NCBI RefSeq assembly: GCF_900258045.1
Contig: NZ_OGVD01000001.1
Span: 539,001 to 603,000 of the forward strand
Reading direction: 5' to 3'
From: Sphingorhabdus sp. EL138
Lineage (GTDB): Bacteria; Pseudomonadota; Alphaproteobacteria; Sphingomonadales; Sphingomonadaceae
DNA length: 64,000 bases
Below the pieces are notes generated by a model. The model had not been told where the DNA came from and made no database searches. It saw only the letters and a program-made list of their open reading frames with translations. Of the stretch, positions 17,702 to 24,775 are shown piece by piece (position 1 is the first letter of the stretch; each line of letters begins with the position of its first letter). Both the position numbers and the translations under genes were made by a program.

Positions 17702-18130
17702 TTATTTCTCAGATTTATTCATGTCACCGGCATAGCAAGGATACATCCTTGCAAAAGCGATGAAGAGAGACACACCGAACTGCTGATTTCGACGACGTTC
17801 AGGAACCCTGTCTTCGACATAGCCGAGAAACACCCGCCTAGCTTGCTGGATAGTCAACTTTTCAGGCAAACACACCATACGTGGTAGTTGTACTCCTTGC
17901 CTAGATAGGAAGTTAGAGGTCATCATCTCCGTTGATTGAAACCCATTCAGCCATCCGATTAGCGAGCTACCACAAGCAAGTTGATGATCAGGCTGTTCCG
18001 ACTTGCACCAGTCCACCAGCTTGGCAATCGAAACAGATTTTGTGGGTTGAGTGATCTCGGTTGCGGTTACAGCTTGGCAGGCCGACACAGCATAAAACAC
18101 GGCAAGAAACCGGATGAGAAACGTTTTCAT
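17702..18130 (-). CDS. Rap1a/Tai-like secreted immunity-family protein
   Basis: 142 residues from the ATG preceded by GGAA. A signal peptide (residues 1-24, ending in the VTATE region) points to the periplasm. The mature part has the Rap1a/Tai pattern: LVDWCKSE, ACGSSLIGWLNGF, a VCLPEKLTIQQARRVFLGYVE block and a terminal FARMYPC, with conserved cysteines likely forming disulfides. In Serratia, Rap1a proteins protect against T6SS peptidoglycan amidase effectors; many solitary homologues exist. No effector gene adjoins it. Family membership is moderately sure; the immunity role is inferred. Confidence 0.65.
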   Translation of the reverse strand: MKTFLIRFLAVFYAVSACQAVTATEITQPTKSVSIAKLVDWCKSEQPDHQLACGSSLIGWLNGFQSTEMMTSNFLSRQGVQLPRMVCLPEKLTIQQARRVFLGYVEDRVPERRRNQQFGVSLFIAFARMYPCYAGDMNKSEK

Positions 18131-18435
18131 TTGGATTTCCATTACTTGATACGATAATTCGGATGAGCAAAGACAGCCAACTTGTCAAGACAACTCAATT
18201 TGTCAGCTTTCTACTTCTAACGTCCACAGATGCGCCCTTAGCGGACGCTAACACACCGTTTGGCTTAGCCGTATGCTCTACGGCCTAAAAATGATGGAGA
18301 TAGGCGAAGGGGCAACTCCGATCAGGCGTGGCCCGGATTTCCCCCATACCTCCAGCCGATGACTACAAAAAGCCGTTGACAATACCTTATAAAATTGCCT
18401 AACGAACTATAGGCATTTTTATAAGGAGCCTGATT
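18131..18435. other. Divergent promoter region between the Rap1a-like gene and the serine recombinase
   Basis: 305 bases. A TTGACA hexamer (18376-18381) and the imperfect 15-bp inverted repeat (18387-18424) lie just before the recombinase; one AGCGGACGCTA motif lies at 18240. Nothing else recognisable. Confidence 0.5.
18376..18428 (+). promoter_or_regulatory. Promoter and operator-like inverted repeat of the serine recombinase
   Basis: TTGACA (18376-18381) is a consensus -35 box. TTATAAAATTGCCTA (18387-18401) and TAGGCATTTTTATAA (18410-18424) form a 15-bp inverted repeat with one mismatch and an eight-base centre, covering the expected -10 region and touching the RBS AAGGAG (18423-18428). 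It may be an operator or a recombinase-binding site. Confidence 0.55.
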
Positions 18436-19146
18436 ATGTGCCGTGTCATTGCATACTACCGCGTCTCAACTGAGGAACAGAACCGCTCTGGCCTTGGCTT
18501 AGCAGCGCAGCAGCAAGCCGTTCAATCTCTCTGCGAGGGGAGAGGGTGGGAGATTATTGCTGAGCATACAGAGGTGGAGAGTGGCAAACGTTCTGACCGG
18601 CCCGCCCTTACTGATGCAATGAGCCATGCGAAGGTAACTGGGGCTGTGCTAGTGGTAGCCAAGCTGGACCGCCTGAGCCGCTCGGTAGCTTTTCTGTCTG
18701 CTCTACAGGACAGCGGAGCCAAGTTCATTGCAGCAGATATGCCAGAGGCAAATGAGTTGACAGTGCATATCATGGCAGCCGTTGCTCAAGCAGAGCGTAA
18801 GGCTATCGGTCGGAGAACAAAGGAAGCATTAGAAGCAGCAAAGGCTCGCGGTACTTGGACTAAAGCGGACGGCACACCCTATAAATCTGGCAAGCGGCTC
18901 GGCAACCCGAACGGCGCTGCTGCACTAAGACGGGCTGGAAAGGGCAATACGGATGCTGTTGCCGTACTCCGAAGTGACGCGGACAAGTTTGCTCAGGAAC
19001 TTGCCCCAGTGATCGACGATATACGTTCCGCTGGGCATGGTTCCCTGCCTGCTATAGCCAGCGCACTTAACGACCGCCATATTCAAACGAGACGTGGGGG
19101 CAAATGGCATCCGACGAGCGTTAAAAACCTGCTGGCTAGGCTGTGA
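18436..19146 (+). CDS. Serine recombinase (resolvase/invertase family)
   Basis: 236 residues. N-terminal catalytic domain 3-140: IAYYRVSTEEQ places the nucleophile Ser at residue 11, followed by QQQAV, LVVAKLDRLSRSVAFL and MAAVAQAERKAIGRRTKEAL, the standard resolvase sequence. A basic middle (SGKRLGNPNG) leads into a C-terminal DNA-binding segment (ALNDRHIQTRRGGKWHPTSV) resembling the HTH of recombinase-domain proteins. Too short for a large phage serine integrase. RBS AAGGAG seven bases upstream. It may act in DNA inversion, resolution or cargo capture in this element; its site is unknown. Confidence 0.9.
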   Translation: MCRVIAYYRVSTEEQNRSGLGLAAQQQAVQSLCEGRGWEIIAEHTEVESGKRSDRPALTDAMSHAKVTGAVLVVAKLDRLSRSVAFLSALQDSGAKFIAADMPEANELTVHIMAAVAQAERKAIGRRTKEALEAAKARGTWTKADGTPYKSGKRLGNPNGAAALRRAGKGNTDAVAVLRSDADKFAQELAPVIDDIRSAGHGSLPAIASALNDRHIQTRRGGKWHPTSVKNLLARL

Positions 19147-19541
19147 CAGACGAATTGATACCATCTAGCACATAGAACATTTCCAACGCTTGAGGAGGGC
19201 GATGGCTTGGCCTTTCCGTCGCTGCTGAGGGGAATTGTAAGAACGACAAATTTCCCGGTTTCTCGATGTCATTTGAATTGATACCATCACACATACAGAT
19301 GAACTGATACCATCATACACAGAAGCATATTCTTCTTAAACCGATGCCAGTCTAGTCAGCAGATCACCTCTGCGAATTTCTTGTCTTGGGCAGTCTGCAA
19401 TACCGCATAGCTGGGTGGCTGTAGCGGAGATTGGGCTGGCATCGGCCGGGTACCCCTTACTCAAATCAAACCGCCGCACCCACGCGGCCTATCTATCTAT
19501 AAATTATTGTCACCCCGCCATACACATAAAAGGAAGTCAAC
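19147..19541. other. Repeat-bearing gap ahead of the unknown six-gene operon
   Basis: 395 bases without a gene. Three GAAYTGATACCATC repeats lie in its left half; the right half must hold the promoter of the operon starting at 19542. A C-rich stretch and an AT-rich TATCTATCTATAAATTATTG (19488-19507) precede the RBS. Confidence 0.55.
19152..19314 (+). repeat. Three iteron-like repeats, GAAYTGATACCATC
   Basis: GAATTGATACCATC at 19152-19165 and 19275-19288, and GAACTGATACCATC at 19301-19314. The last two are spaced 26 bases start to start; the first is 123 bases away. All have the same orientation. TGATAC is also the half-site of the perfect palindrome at the integrase start (24612-24627). Candidate binding sites for an element-encoded protein. 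Confidence 0.6.
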
Positions 19542-19871
19542 ATGATTGATGATACAGAAATAACCAAACGGCTTAGCCACCCCGGCGTAGCTGAATATTA
19601 TACCGGCAACGGACACCGCATAGCAGCGTTCCGCGCTCTGCTTGACCTGTTATCCATCCCGCACCCTGCATGGGCTGCACGGGGCATGAGCGGCTCAGGA
19701 GCAACACGGAGGAACACTATGACCGCATACCACGCCGACAATCCTCAGCCCCGGCTAACTACCCTCCCTGCCCGCAAGGATAACGCTCCCCCTGAAAGGG
19801 TACTGGCTGCGAAAGCCGCAACCGAAGCCCGTTGCAACCCCAGCCTATTTAACCAGACATTCTCACAATAA
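19542..19871 (+). CDS. Hypothetical protein, first gene of the element's operon
   Basis: 109 residues, not recognised. ATG preceded by AAAAGGAAG. The first half is folded-looking (VAEYYTGNGHRIAAFRALLDLLSIPHPAW); the second half is basic and Pro/Ala-rich (LTTLPARKDNAPPERVLAAKAATEARCNP) and probably extended. No membrane segment. It starts a run of six same-strand genes separated by 38 bases or less, or overlapping. No function is proposed. Confidence 0.6.
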   Translation: MIDDTEITKRLSHPGVAEYYTGNGHRIAAFRALLDLLSIPHPAWAARGMSGSGATRRNTMTAYHADNPQPRLTTLPARKDNAPPERVLAAKAATEARCNPSLFNQTFSQ

Positions 19872-19909
19872 TATAAACCGGCGATGATCCCGCCATTAAA
19901 AAGGACATA

Positions 19910-20902
19910 ATGACAGACAACCAACAGGATATGCTGCCAGCAAGCAGTATAGCTGCAATTCAAAAAGCTGGGGCTAATCAAAATACCCCTGCGCTCCACG
20001 ACCAAAGACCGCATTCCCAACGCTTACGAGAAGCAATGTTTAACGGAGCAGTCGCCTCCGCTGCTAAATACAAGCAAGATCATCCCGGTGCTCGTGACCT
20101 TAGAACCCACATCGACACCTTGGCTTACAAACCTAAGCCCGCAGGATATAAAGCTGCATTGGTCGATAGGGTTAGCCAATGGTTCGACAACAGTGGAGCT
20201 CTAGCAGCTACAAACCGCACCGATGTTGATCGGCTGAACGCTCAGTTGCAAACCGATATGTTTAACCCAGACAATCATTTCAGCAAGCCGCTATCCCCTT
20301 CGATCAGGAAAGAGTTAGCAGCCTTGCTCCACAAGCGCGGTGCTGTGCTGCCTGAAACTGCAAAGACGATGTCGGATGTGCGTAAGGCAGTCCGGTCCTA
20401 CAAGGCCAGTAACCAACCGCAAGCAGAGCCATTTGGTCATGCGGGTTGGCGCTCAGCAAATGCCTTGACCATCGGAGGGCGTAGCTATCGAATAGAGGTG
20501 CACAACGGGCAGGAATGTATCCGGGTTACAGCCGGTGGCAAAACGCAGCGGGTAAATCTTACCACTGTTAAGGTGCTGATCGGTGATTTGGTGGAAAGAG
20601 GACCGGGTAGTATCTCTAATATACCTATAACTAGTTATATAGGAGAACTTGTCCCCCGACCGAAAAATACTGATTTGCCCGCCTCATCTCCCATTGCGGG
20701 GACAAGTTCTCCGGGAGAATATCCAGATACCTCTGTTGAGGTGAACACACCGCCCGATAACATTACCGGAATTTGTGACCAAAAGCCCGCAGAGCCAGAG
20801 AAATTGGGGATTACAGAACGTATTGCAGCGCTTCGCAGAGTAATGCCCCCTGTCGCAGATACCCAACACCCCCCGGACGACGATCCTCTCTGCCATCTTT
20901 GA
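19910..20902 (+). CDS. Hypothetical protein, second and largest gene of the element's operon
   Basis: 330 residues, not recognised. RBS AAGGA before the ATG. The N-terminal 190 residues are helical and charged (SQRLREAMFNGAVASAAKYKQDH, ALVDRVSQWFD, LSPSIRKELAALLHKRGAVLP). A compact beta-rich part follows at about 185-230 (LTIGGRSYRIEVHNGQECIRV). The C-terminal third is Pro/Ser/Thr-rich and likely disordered. Two unusual DNA palindromes (20626-20639 and 20642-20712) lie in the codons joining these parts. It could be a DNA-binding or replication-associated protein, but no motif supports that. Confidence 0.65.
   Translation: MTDNQQDMLPASSIAAIQKAGANQNTPALHDQRPHSQRLREAMFNGAVASAAKYKQDHPGARDLRTHIDTLAYKPKPAGYKAALVDRVSQWFDNSGALAATNRTDVDRLNAQLQTDMFNPDNHFSKPLSPSIRKELAALLHKRGAVLPETAKTMSDVRKAVRSYKASNQPQAEPFGHAGWRSANALTIGGRSYRIEVHNGQECIRVTAGGKTQRVNLTTVKVLIGDLVERGPGSISNIPITSYIGELVPRPKNTDLPASSPIAGTSSPGEYPDTSVEVNTPPDNITGICDQKPAEPEKLGITERIAALRRVMPPVADTQHPPDDDPLCHL
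20626..20639. repeat. 14-bp perfect palindrome inside the 330-residue gene
   Basis: TATAACTAGTTATA, AT-rich and exactly self-complementary, sits two bases before the larger inverted repeat at 20642. An AGGAG immediately follows (20641-20645). Such a structure within coding sequence is unlikely by codon use alone. Confidence 0.55.
20642..20712. repeat. 15-bp perfect inverted repeat with 41-base loop inside the 330-residue gene
   Basis: GGAGAACTTGTCCCC (20642-20656) is exactly complementary to GGGGACAAGTTCTCC (20698-20712). It lies where the encoded protein passes from a folded domain into a low-complexity tail. It may be a protein-binding site, an mRNA processing or attenuation hairpin, or a recombination site. 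No T-tract follows. Confidence 0.65.
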
Positions 20903-20915
20903 AAGCATCAACACC

Positions 20916-21284
20916 ATGACAACATTATCGTTGCGCCCTAATAGTATCGGGGACGCGATCATTGCCACGTATGGCTATGCGGACCCGGACAGGGCCGCTG
21001 TAATACAGAACCTAATTGCTCGTTTAGATGATGATGGCGGCCTAGGGGATATTGCCCGGTACTACATCGTTAAGACTGAATACCGGCGCGCTACCCTCCG
21101 CAGCGTTATCAGCACACTAAAACTCAAACGGCCTCTTTGGCTGAATAGGAACCGAGATGCCGCTCAGGCCAATCGCCAGTTCATTGAGGCCACCCACGAA
21201 ACCTATCACGCTTGGCGTAGAAGCCAGAGCAAAACAAATGCCGCCATGCGCGGATCACCCAACCGAAAGACCCCTAATGCCTAA
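20916..21284 (+). CDS. Hypothetical protein, third gene of the element's operon
   Basis: 122 residues, not recognised. Starts 13 bases after the previous stop; no strong RBS, so translation may be coupled. Basic protein: SIGDAIIATYGYADPDRAAVIQ and a helical, arginine-rich middle (YRRATLRSVISTLKLKRPLWL) ending in a lysine/arginine tail. The charge would suit nucleic-acid binding, which is inference only. Its last eight bases overlap the start of the next gene. Confidence 0.6.
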   Translation: MTTLSLRPNSIGDAIIATYGYADPDRAAVIQNLIARLDDDGGLGDIARYYIVKTEYRRATLRSVISTLKLKRPLWLNRNRDAAQANRQFIEATHETYHAWRRSQSKTNAAMRGSPNRKTPNA

Positions 21285-21810
21285 GACTAAAAAATCACCC
21301 GCCTTAAACACAAGAGACCTGGCCAACCGTATTACTAGCATCACACAGGACTTGAATGCGGCCAATGCCGACGTTGCATTATTGCAGCGCCTTAAGGATG
21401 CAGAGGTTAACGCGAAGCGGCTAGAGCGAGAGCTAACAGATATGCAAAAAGATTTGTCTGTTGCACTTGCCGATGAACACGACGCGAAACAGCAAGCCGC
21501 CTTTGCGAACATCCGCAACATGGCAATCACGTCCAGCGCACCTGTTGAAGACCTCAACCCCGGTCTCCTTAAGATGACCTACAAAGTGACCTATGAGACG
21601 CTGTCTTATGATAGCAGCACCCGCCGTAACCTATGGCGAGCAAACTCAGCTCATAGCATCCGTTACCTGCCAGATACCGCGTTAAAATATCTGATCGAAG
21701 CTAAGCCAGAGCTAATCCCGCAGCGCATCATGGACCTTGCACCCGGCAAGCCCGCTGAAGCGATACATCAGTATATCCAAGCTATACGACGGGGATATTT
21801 GTCATCGTAG
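21277..21810 (+). CDS. Hypothetical coiled-coil protein, fourth gene of the element's operon
   Basis: 177 residues from the ATG that overlaps the previous gene by eight bases; a further upstream ATG lies inside that gene and is rejected. Residues about 12-75 are a heptad-like charged helix (DLANRITSITQDL, LLQRLKDAEVNAKRLEREL) predicted to be a coiled coil. The C-terminal half is globular (MTYKVTYETLSYDSSTRRNL, YLPDTALKYLIEAKPELIPQ). No known domain was recognised. Its TAG shares a base with the next start (TAGTG). Confidence 0.62.
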   Translation: MPKTKKSPALNTRDLANRITSITQDLNAANADVALLQRLKDAEVNAKRLERELTDMQKDLSVALADEHDAKQQAAFANIRNMAITSSAPVEDLNPGLLKMTYKVTYETLSYDSSTRRNLWRANSAHSIRYLPDTALKYLIEAKPELIPQRIMDLAPGKPAEAIHQYIQAIRRGYLSS

Positions 21811-22283
21811 TGCGCGCGCAAGGTAAGAAACGTTATAAACCCAAGGGGCAAGGCTACACCGGTATAAACCTTTTTCCCCAGACACTTGATGAGTTGCGCA
21901 ATATGTCTGGAGGGTTCGGAGAGGCGGCAGTAGCTGATGTCCAATGGGGCGCAGTGGCCGCCTGTCTCATGAGTGATAGAAATTTCTCTAACCCGTGGCA
22001 GGTCGTAAGCGTTTCTGTGCAGCATTGCCGTTCAGAAGACCGCTTGCGCCTGCGCTGGCCGGACTACTTGGGCCGTAAACAAACCCGCGCATTCCTCGAC
22101 CTGTCACCGCAATCGAAACGCGAAGCAAGGTTAGTGGGAGCGGAAACGCTTGCTGACTGGAGGGTAGCAGGTTGCCCATATTTAGACAGTGACAGGATCA
22201 AACGAACTTACTTGTACATCCAATCCTGCATACGAAATACCGCCGAGGCGGAACAAAACAACATTAAGGAGAAAGCGGTATGA
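21810..22283 (+). CDS. Hypothetical protein, fifth gene of the element's operon
   Basis: 157 residues, not recognised. GTG start shares one base with the preceding TAG. Very basic N-terminus (GKKRYKPKGQGY), then GFGEAAVADVQWGAVAACLM and a tryptophan/arginine-rich middle (RLRLRWPDYLGRKQTRAFLD). Four cysteines, none in a zinc-ribbon spacing. Its last four bases overlap the next gene as ATGA, showing translational coupling. No function is proposed. Confidence 0.6.
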   Translation: MRAQGKKRYKPKGQGYTGINLFPQTLDELRNMSGGFGEAAVADVQWGAVAACLMSDRNFSNPWQVVSVSVQHCRSEDRLRLRWPDYLGRKQTRAFLDLSPQSKREARLVGAETLADWRVAGCPYLDSDRIKRTYLYIQSCIRNTAEAEQNNIKEKAV

Positions 22284-23056
22284 CCGCACTATCAAACAAG
22301 CAGCGCATCAAAGTGAATGCAGCTCTCGCTATCATTCATGGCCACGGCTTCAATGCCAACATCATCGGCAAGGAGGCGCGGGTAATAATGGGGACCGGGC
22401 ATCCAGCACCGACAGCATACGCAATGGCGCTCAATAACTTTGCTCAAAAACAACCCGGCGTTGGTGGGTCAATCGATAAGGTAACGCGGCTGATTGAAGC
22501 CAGTGACGATGCAACGGTGGCTCAATATGACCAAGCGCTAAACCAGTACATTCAGACCGGCGATGACAGCGGCATATCCGCCCTACAAGATATGATTGTG
22601 GCGGACAGCATGGCACTAGCCATCCGCAACGGAGAAGGCACAGAGGACACGTTAGCGGGGCTTACAATAGATGACGCTCTGGCGGTTTCGCATGATGAAA
22701 TGCAGGACATGGCCGAACCAGCCCCCAACCCGGAACCAGCACCCGTGCCTAATCAGAGTTTTGCATTTAATGCACCCGGACAAGCTACAGTCAAACCGAG
22801 CGCACCGCCTCCTAATGTAACACCAGCACAGGGCGCGCCCATCCCGTCTAGCGATACCGCTGCGCGGGCATCAATGTCAGAACAGCGCGCACGTAGTTGG
22901 GCCGGTGTACCAATTGGAGCAACGCCCGCCCTCAAAACGGCAGAGGGCGGCTACCGATCACCAAAGACAGGTCAGGCATTAGCCCGTGCTATCGGCGTCC
23001 CTCTTGCTTCGGTAGAGGGACAGGCCGCAGCGGCGTCGGAAGCCAGTACCGTATAA
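22280..23056 (+). CDS. Hypothetical Pro-rich protein, last gene of the element's operon
   Basis: 258 residues, not recognised. ATGA overlap with the preceding gene, plus AAGGAG upstream. The helical N-terminal domain (about 1-60, NKQRIKVNAALAIIHGHGFN) could be a small DNA- or protein-binding module. An acidic middle part is followed by a Pro/Ala-rich linker (about 145-195, PAPNPEPAPVPN) and a short C-terminal block, SPKTGQALARAIGVPLASVE. The domain-linker-tail layout resembles adaptor or scaffolding proteins, but that is only a shape argument. Confidence 0.62.
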   Translation: MTALSNKQRIKVNAALAIIHGHGFNANIIGKEARVIMGTGHPAPTAYAMALNNFAQKQPGVGGSIDKVTRLIEASDDATVAQYDQALNQYIQTGDDSGISALQDMIVADSMALAIRNGEGTEDTLAGLTIDDALAVSHDEMQDMAEPAPNPEPAPVPNQSFAFNAPGQATVKPSAPPPNVTPAQGAPIPSSDTAARASMSEQRARSWAGVPIGATPALKTAEGGYRSPKTGQALARAIGVPLASVEGQAAAASEASTV

Positions 23057-23090
23057 GCCGCAGCCTAGGAGCTCTAATACAAAGGGGTTC

Positions 23091-24632
23091 CTAGGCTGGC
23101 TCGAAGGACAGCATAGGATAACGAACCTTGTTGATTGCTTCGAATAGCCGCTGTGCGCTATCACCGGCCCCATAGTTGGCCCCTACTTGGTCAACCGCTT
23201 TGCGACCCGCTAGGTACTGGCCAATAGCTGTTTGGTGCAATTCCGCTTCTCGAAGGGCGTCCTCAAAGTTATGTCTAAGAGCATGAAGCCCTTGCCCCCT
23301 TTGACCAACGCCCAATTTCTTACGATGGCGGCCAAACCAATCACCGAACGCATCGCCCCATATACTTCGCCGGTCGGCGGCCTGCCCTTCAAACAGTAAG
23401 CCATGCGATGACCGCTGCTGCGCAAAGGCAAATAAACCTAGCCGTATTAACTCAGGGTGCAATGCCAACTTTCTTTTAGCATTGCGGTTCTTTACGTCCC
23501 CTGTGACCTCAAACATCATTACATCATTTTGAACCTGAAACTTGGTTGCATCCAGTTGGGCAATCTCTCCCCGGCGTAGACCATGGAATAAGGCTATAAG
23601 CGGACCCCAGTATCGAATAGCCAGCTCATCCTTCAAGGGCGTAGGAGGCGTCCAAGGTTCCGCTGCAAACAGCTTCGTAAGGTCACTATCGCTGTAGGGG
23701 AAACGCTTCTCTGTTTTCCTACCGGCGACCTCAACCGTTAGTCCGTCAAAAACATTGCGCGCCGTCCATTCCTCTTGCACGGCATACCGAAACAGTGCGC
23801 CCCAAAATGACAAATAGCTATCGCGGATTGTCTTGGACGATAGACAGGGCAAGCCCTCTTTTTCAGCCAATGACGCCCGCTCATAGATTGACAAACCTTT
23901 GCCAGCCCATTGAGCAGATGGCTGTCTATGAAGCATTGCTAGGGCCTTTCTAGCGTCATCCCGTGTTATCTGTGGCAGACGCGCGCTCTCGCCCAGAACA
24001 GCGATGAGAAAGGCAAATGCCGTTCCATTGGATTTCTGAGTAGAGCCTTTTTTGTTTGCTACCCGGTGCTCAGTATAGAATGCTATCGCATCGCCAAGGG
24101 TCTTGCCAGCGATACGCTCAGTTCCGGCTCTCACAGTTGCCGTAGCTGCCATAACATCTTCCGCGCGCGCTTCTTTGGCCTCCCTCACAACATCTACCAT
24201 CGCGGCTTCTTCTGGTGTTAGCTCAGCCGTAGATTGGTGCATTCTTTCTTTTAATGCCGCTCTCAAGGGTGCACGGGCTAATCGACGTTCCCGCTGCTTA
24301 GCTTCAAACGCTTCCCGAGCCAGCCTGTCTTCGCGGATACGCGCTGCCTCAGTCAAGCCGGATGGCCCCGTAAGGATTAGCTCAGCTTCGGCAATTTGAC
24401 TATCTAGCTGCGCTCCTAGCTCTGCGTGTTTTGTGCGCGCCTCTACAGGATCACGAGTACCCAGCGATTGCAGCCATTCATTAGCCGGGAATTGAACACC
24501 GTCTACAACTTGACCTTTTAATGCGTCAGGAACGCGGCGACGGTATCTGTATATGCCGCTTGTTTGTCGGAATAGATATTCTGGAAGCTTACCCAAGTTG
24601 TCCTCCGTGGATGATACACGTGTATCAATCAC
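23091..24632 (-). CDS. Tyrosine recombinase (phage-type integrase)
   Basis: 513 residues. The N-terminus, LPEYLFRQTSGIYRYRRRVP, is a DUF6538/arm-binding-like domain. A core-binding SAM-like part lies at about 170-270 and the catalytic domain at about 300-500. Catalytic residues: Arg in FHGLRRGEIAQLD, Lys in VKNRNAKRKLALH, HxxR in LHALRHNF, and Tyr in VGANYGAG. The usual His/Trp before the Tyr appears as Arg (YLAGRKAVD), a deviation. GTG start with GGAG nine bases upstream; the first codons carry a 16-bp palindrome. It lies directly downstream of tRNA-Tyr, whose 3' end is its target. Confidence 0.93.
   Translation of the reverse strand: MIDTRVSSTEDNLGKLPEYLFRQTSGIYRYRRRVPDALKGQVVDGVQFPANEWLQSLGTRDPVEARTKHAELGAQLDSQIAEAELILTGPSGLTEAARIREDRLAREAFEAKQRERRLARAPLRAALKERMHQSTAELTPEEAAMVDVVREAKEARAEDVMAATATVRAGTERIAGKTLGDAIAFYTEHRVANKKGSTQKSNGTAFAFLIAVLGESARLPQITRDDARKALAMLHRQPSAQWAGKGLSIYERASLAEKEGLPCLSSKTIRDSYLSFWGALFRYAVQEEWTARNVFDGLTVEVAGRKTEKRFPYSDSDLTKLFAAEPWTPPTPLKDELAIRYWGPLIALFHGLRRGEIAQLDATKFQVQNDVMMFEVTGDVKNRNAKRKLALHPELIRLGLFAFAQQRSSHGLLFEGQAADRRSIWGDAFGDWFGRHRKKLGVGQRGQGLHALRHNFEDALREAELHQTAIGQYLAGRKAVDQVGANYGAGDSAQRLFEAINKVRYPMLSFEPA
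24612..24627. promoter_or_regulatory. 16-bp perfect palindrome at the integrase start
   Basis: TGATACACGTGTATCA overlaps the first codons of the integrase gene. It may be an autoregulatory operator or an integrase arm site: it is 63-78 bases inside the attR core, mirroring the CGTGTA repeats 60-80 bases inside attL. Its TGATAC half also recurs in the repeats at 19152-19314. Confidence 0.55.
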
Positions 24633-24689
24633 GTCAAAAAACTCCTATTAAATCAATTACCTATAAGCTTTCAAAGGCTTAGTGAGGGC

Positions 24690-24706
24690 TGGTGGACAGG
24701 ATAGGA
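24690..24706 (+). repeat. attR: 17-bp direct repeat within the tRNA-Tyr 3' end
   Basis: Identical to 16793-16809. It covers the complement of CCA, the discriminator, the 3' acceptor strand and the start of the T-arm, so integration leaves a complete tRNA. Confidence 0.9.
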
Positions 24707-24775
24707 TTCGAACCTATGTACGCTTGCGCGGGCAGATTTACAGTCTGCTGCCTTTAACCACTCGGCCACCTGTCC
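24690..24775 (-). tRNA. tRNA-Tyr (GTA)
   Basis: 86 bases including an encoded CCA. Acceptor GGACAGG pairs with CCTGTCC; the anticodon arm CAGACTGTAAATCTG gives anticodon GTA. A long class II variable arm and the T-loop GGTTCGAATCC are present. Its 3' end doubles as attachment site attR of the integrated element; the integrase gene follows on the same strand. Confidence 0.95.

Larger units (their letters stand above)
17077..18250. repeat. AGCGGACGCTA-type dispersed motif, three copies
   Basis: AGCGGACGCTA is found at 17077-17087 and 18240-18250, and the related AGCGGACATTA at 17673-17683, all between genes of the element's left part. The copies do not flank a unit and their spacing is irregular. 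They may belong to short GCGGAC-type intergenic repeats of this lineage; function unknown. Confidence 0.35.
16793..24706. mobile_element. 7.9 kb integrated element at tRNA-Tyr
   Basis: Delimited by the 17-bp att repeats, with a tyrosine integrase adjacent to the intact tRNA copy. Contents: orphan protein (17095), Rap1a/Tai-like protein (17702), serine recombinase (18436), six closely spaced unknown genes (19542-23056) and the integrase (23091). No relaxase, replication protein, capsid, terminase or transposase was recognised. It could be a small genomic island, a phage satellite or a mobilisable element using others' machinery; the sequence does not decide between these. Confidence 0.85.

Noticed and set aside
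19152-19314. Plasmid replication origin with iterons
   Set aside because: Only three repeats with uneven spacing and no recognisable replication protein; kept as iteron-like repeats only.
16793-24706. Prophage
   Set aside because: No capsid, terminase, portal, tail, lysis or phage repressor genes could be recognised; described as an integrated element instead.
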